From Akkermansiaceae bacterium (GTDB lineage: Bacteria > Verrucomicrobiota > Verrucomicrobiia > Verrucomicrobiales > DEV007): 64,000 nucleotides of DNA. Location: contig JACKQE010000007.1 of NCBI GenBank assembly GCA_024233005.1, forward strand, positions 124,001 through 188,000. The letters are read 5' to 3'. This document shows, in pieces, positions 61,637-64,000 of the stretch. A model generated the notes under the pieces. That model did no database searches, was not told where the DNA came from, and saw nothing but the letters and a program-made list of their open reading frames with translations. The first letter of the stretch is position 1. Each line of letters starts with the position of its first letter. Position numbers and translations under genes: made by a program.

Positions 61637-62115
61637 GTCAGAGAGGGCTCCTTCAGATTAGTTTTGAGAACCGGAAAGTCAATCCATTTCGGCCGGTGTG
61701 GGTCTCATGCAACGCGCCCTCATTCCGGATCCTGCGTTCGTCCCGACGAATGCTTCCATCTCCGGGAAACCCTTTGCTGGACGGATGGTCGAAGACCTTG
61801 CAGACCGAGAGCAAGGCGAGAAAAAAAGGGTGGCACCCGCAATTGCAGGCACCACCCTTCACCTCCTCAACACAAAATCTTTCCCAAAATAGAGAAGTTA
61901 CTAAACCACATTACTGTAAAAACCATAATAAAGCAAGATTAAAATATGGAAATTACGAAAAATATTTAAAATTTGGTTTGCCGGTCGTGAGACGATCTCC
62001 CAATGGGGGCGTGTCAGGAAATTTTTCTCTGGCCGCGTCCTCTGCTTGAGAGTAGAGGAGACCTCGGGCATTTTAGGCGCAGTTTCCCCACTTCCTGACG
62101 ACCCAACAATCTTCA
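61637..62115. other. Intergenic region, AT-rich, with promoter-like stretch
   Basis: A 479-base gap between two divergent genes. Bases 61870-61980 are very A/T-rich compared with the window and probably contain the malQ promoter. On the minus strand a TTGCTT/TAATGT pair with 17-base spacing lies near 61912-61940. A terminator lies at 61821-61857 on the minus strand. Short frames on both strands in 61650-61865 show no recognised family. Confidence 0.5.
61821..61857 (-). terminator. Strong intrinsic terminator on the minus strand
   Basis: Read on the minus strand: a hairpin with outer arms GGGTGG/CCACCC and an inner pairing TGCCTGCAA/TTGCGGGTG, which is continuous when G-U pairs are allowed, followed at once by seven T residues. 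On the plus strand the same bases would have C-A mismatches and no T-run, so the signal is directional. Confidence 0.7.
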
Positions 62116-63873
62116 ATGGCGCCCGATTTGCATTCAGAAAACCGCATCGCGGGTGTATTGGTGCCCTTGTTTTCCCTGAGACGGGATGACGACCTCGGGA
62201 TTGGCGATGTGACAGCCTTGGCTGAATTTATCGATTGGGCTTCCAGCGCCGGAGTGGGGTTCATCCAATTGCTGCCGGTCAATGAGACCGGTCCTGACAA
62301 CAGTCCCTACAATGCGATCAGCGCGGTCGCCCTCGATCCCCTGACTCTCGACTGCTCCCCTGGCAAGTTGATTGATTTGGCTGAGGATACTTTTTGGGAA
62401 GTTCTCGGACGTCAGAACATGAATCACCTGCGTCGCGGAGGCGTGAAATACGGCGAAGTGCGGCCCTTGAAGCTCGATCTGCTGTGGCGGGCCTACGTGA
62501 GATTCCTGGAGGGTCATTACCAGAGAGGCACCGACCGGGATCTGGAGTTCCATCTTTTCTGCGAGGAGGAGCGTTCCTGGCTTGGCGATTACTGCCTGTT
62601 CCGGATGCTGATGGACATGGAAGGCGGGAGCCAGCTCTGGACAGAATGGCCGGAAGAATACCGCAGTGTCGGAAAAGCGCGGGAGTATGTGAACCGACTG
62701 CTCGACCTTGAGCCGGACCGGGCCGAGCGCCAGCTGGTCTTCTACGCCTATGTGCAATGGGTGGCCCGTGACCAGTGGCGCGCGGTGCGGAGTCATGCCG
62801 AGGCCAAGGGAGTCAAGCTGATGGGCGACATTCCCTTTGGCGTCAGCACCTACAGCGCCGATGTTTTCGCCAACCCGGGGATCTTCGACCTGGACTGGTA
62901 TGGCGGCGCTCCCCCGGAGCGATTGTTCAAAGATGACCCCTTCGTCCAAAAGTGGGGACAAAACTGGGGCATTCCTCTCTACCGGTGGGATGTCATGGAA
63001 GCAAACGGGTTTGCCTGGTGGCGTCAGCGGGTGCGCAAAGTGGCGGAGGTCTTTTCCCTCTTCCGCGTTGACCACGCCCTCGGATTCTACCGGATCTATG
63101 CATTCCCTTGGAACCCGGCCCGCAATGCGGAGTTTGCTCCGCTTGATGAGGACGAGGCCGCCACGCGGTGCGGAGGGCGGTTGCCGGGATTCAAACCCTG
63201 TCCGGATGACACGACGGAGCATTGCCTCTCCAACCGGGCCGATGGGGAGAAATACCTCGCGATGGTCAATGAAGCTGCCGGACCGGCTGCGGTCATCGCC
63301 GAAGATCTTGGGATGGTGCCCGAATATGTGCGTCCCAGCCTTGAGTCCCTTCGTATTGCAGGGATGAAGGTCCCTCAGTGGGAGTGGGATGACTATCACC
63401 GGATCACTCCGGGTTCCTCCTACCATGAGACCTCCTTTGCGACGTATGCGACCCACGACCACAGCCCGATGAAAGCCCAATGGCAGGAACAGCGTGCTCT
63501 CGCCTACGGTGCTCCTGAAGGCAGCGCGGAGCGCAACGAAGCCTGGAGGTTTCTCAACGGACTGTGCAGCTTCGCCGGCATCAACGCCTTTTCCGGTCCG
63601 GACGGTTCGTTTCCGGAATACACCGATGCCGTCCGCGAGGGCCTCTTGCGGGGACTGGCCCTCTCCAACTCCCGCTATGCAGGCATCATGATCACCGATT
63701 TGCTGGGGTTGACCGACCGTGTCAACGTGCCCGGGGTGCTCGCCGGCGAGAACTGGGTCTGGCGCCTCGACATGACCGTGAAGGACTTGACCCGCAATCC
63801 CCACTGGACCGCGATCGCCACCGGTCTGCGCAACATGCTCCACGAGACCGGCCGGTGCGCTGCCGGAAAGTGA
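62116..63873 (+). CDS. malQ: 4-alpha-glucanotransferase (GH77)
   Basis: Transfers alpha-1,4-glucan segments in maltodextrin or glycogen metabolism, in the cytoplasm. The 585-residue protein is slightly longer than the common 500-residue type. GH77 features: SAGVGFIQLLPVNETGPDNS near the start; GDIPFGVSTYSADVFANPGI; nucleophile Asp in LFRVDHALGFYRIY; acid Glu in AVIAEDLGMVP; and the third carboxylate in YATHDHSPMKAQW. All three catalytic residues are present. ATG 62116 follows the AT-rich gap; mdh starts 61 bases after it. Confidence 0.95.
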   Translation: MAPDLHSENRIAGVLVPLFSLRRDDDLGIGDVTALAEFIDWASSAGVGFIQLLPVNETGPDNSPYNAISAVALDPLTLDCSPGKLIDLAEDTFWEVLGRQNMNHLRRGGVKYGEVRPLKLDLLWRAYVRFLEGHYQRGTDRDLEFHLFCEEERSWLGDYCLFRMLMDMEGGSQLWTEWPEEYRSVGKAREYVNRLLDLEPDRAERQLVFYAYVQWVARDQWRAVRSHAEAKGVKLMGDIPFGVSTYSADVFANPGIFDLDWYGGAPPERLFKDDPFVQKWGQNWGIPLYRWDVMEANGFAWWRQRVRKVAEVFSLFRVDHALGFYRIYAFPWNPARNAEFAPLDEDEAATRCGGRLPGFKPCPDDTTEHCLSNRADGEKYLAMVNEAAGPAAVIAEDLGMVPEYVRPSLESLRIAGMKVPQWEWDDYHRITPGSSYHETSFATYATHDHSPMKAQWQEQRALAYGAPEGSAERNEAWRFLNGLCSFAGINAFSGPDGSFPEYTDAVREGLLRGLALSNSRYAGIMITDLLGLTDRVNVPGVLAGENWVWRLDMTVKDLTRNPHWTAIATGLRNMLHETGRCAAGK

Positions 63874-63934
63874 AAGAGACCGCCCATTTATTCAAACCAA
63901 CATCACACCGAACCAGACCACATCCTTCCTTCCC

Positions 63935-64000
63935 ATGAGCAAGCCCATCACTGTCGCCATCACCGGAGCCGCCGGCCAGATCGGATATTCCCTTCTTTTT
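63935..64000 (+). CDS. mdh: Malate dehydrogenase, N-terminal 22 codons only
   Basis: The frame from ATG 63935 reads MSKPITVAITGAAGQIGYSL and two more residues to the window edge. The GAAGQIGYSLLF motif is the NAD-binding Rossmann glycine loop of the cytosolic-type malate dehydrogenases (TGAAGQIGY). The rest of the gene lies outside the window. Confidence 0.88.
   Translation, partial: MSKPITVAITGAAGQIGYSLLF

Noticed and set aside
61653..61862. A 69-codon Cys-rich frame on the minus strand
   Set aside because: Its only start would be a GTG overlapping the Shine-Dalgarno-like bases, and it runs through the terminator hairpin. No family is recognised.
62134..63843. A 569-codon open frame on the minus strand
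   Set aside because: Opposite malQ, whose three catalytic residues are all on the plus strand.

Overview
The window reads as chromosomal DNA of a member of the Verrucomicrobiota. The grounds are the combination of family content: a secreted type I sulfatase, SHD1-domain secreted enzymes, a MoxR/DUF58/BatA-like/DUF4175/DUF4159 cluster, a PmoA-like DUF6807 protein, an ECF-type sigma factor paired with a Ser/Thr kinase, and a complete alternative complex III (Act) operon joined to a cytochrome oxidase operon. The genus cannot be told from the sequence alone.

Layout. 1-5.6 kb: a Na+/Ca2+ antiporter cut by the window edge, a lipoprotein, an SHD1-hydrolase, deoC, a sulfatase and an HpcH/HpaI aldolase. 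5.7-17.9 kb: one minus-strand cluster (TPR/gluzincin protein, DUF4159, MoxR ATPase, DUF58, BatA-like, DUF4175) of the kind thought to act in envelope or protein-complex assembly. 18.0-21.9 kb: a secreted dienelactone-hydrolase-like protein and a SWIM/SNF2 helicase. 22.0-32.9 kb: an accessory, decaying segment. It begins with a truncated IS630 transposase fused in frame to the leader of a broken secreted-protein gene. It continues with a beta-helix protein and small unknown proteins, and contains a kinase/sigma pair broken by single-base losses and palindromic repeat insertions. It ends with an IS3 remnant cutting a probable integrase. 33.0-35.1 kb: a PmoA-like protein and a sugar-phosphate isomerase-like protein.

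35.3-57.3 kb is a single long plus-strand respiratory operon. actABCDEF encodes the quinol-oxidising alternative complex III. Next come an Ala/Pro-repeat membrane protein, a CcoN-like subunit, a CcoO-like cytochrome and a membrane-anchored cytochrome c. A true aa3-type oxidase follows (coxA, coxC, coxD-like, two tiny membrane proteins, coxB with a CuA site). The operon closes with assembly genes: ctaA, ctaB, sco, a DUF420-DUF1573 fusion and a rhodanese-like protein. Electrons would flow from quinol through ActB/A/E to soluble or anchored cytochromes c, then to CuA and the CoxA heme-copper centre. The most striking point is that the CcoN-like subunit lacks five of the six canonical histidine ligands, so it cannot be a conventional oxidase, yet it is kept intact in the operon.

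57.4-64 kb: a di-heme cytochrome c peroxidase lipoprotein, an NCS2-like permease, a second DUF1573/rhodanese pair with a MauE/DoxX-like protein, a strong minus-strand terminator in an AT-rich gap, malQ, and the first 22 codons of mdh. No rRNA, tRNA or CRISPR array was seen.
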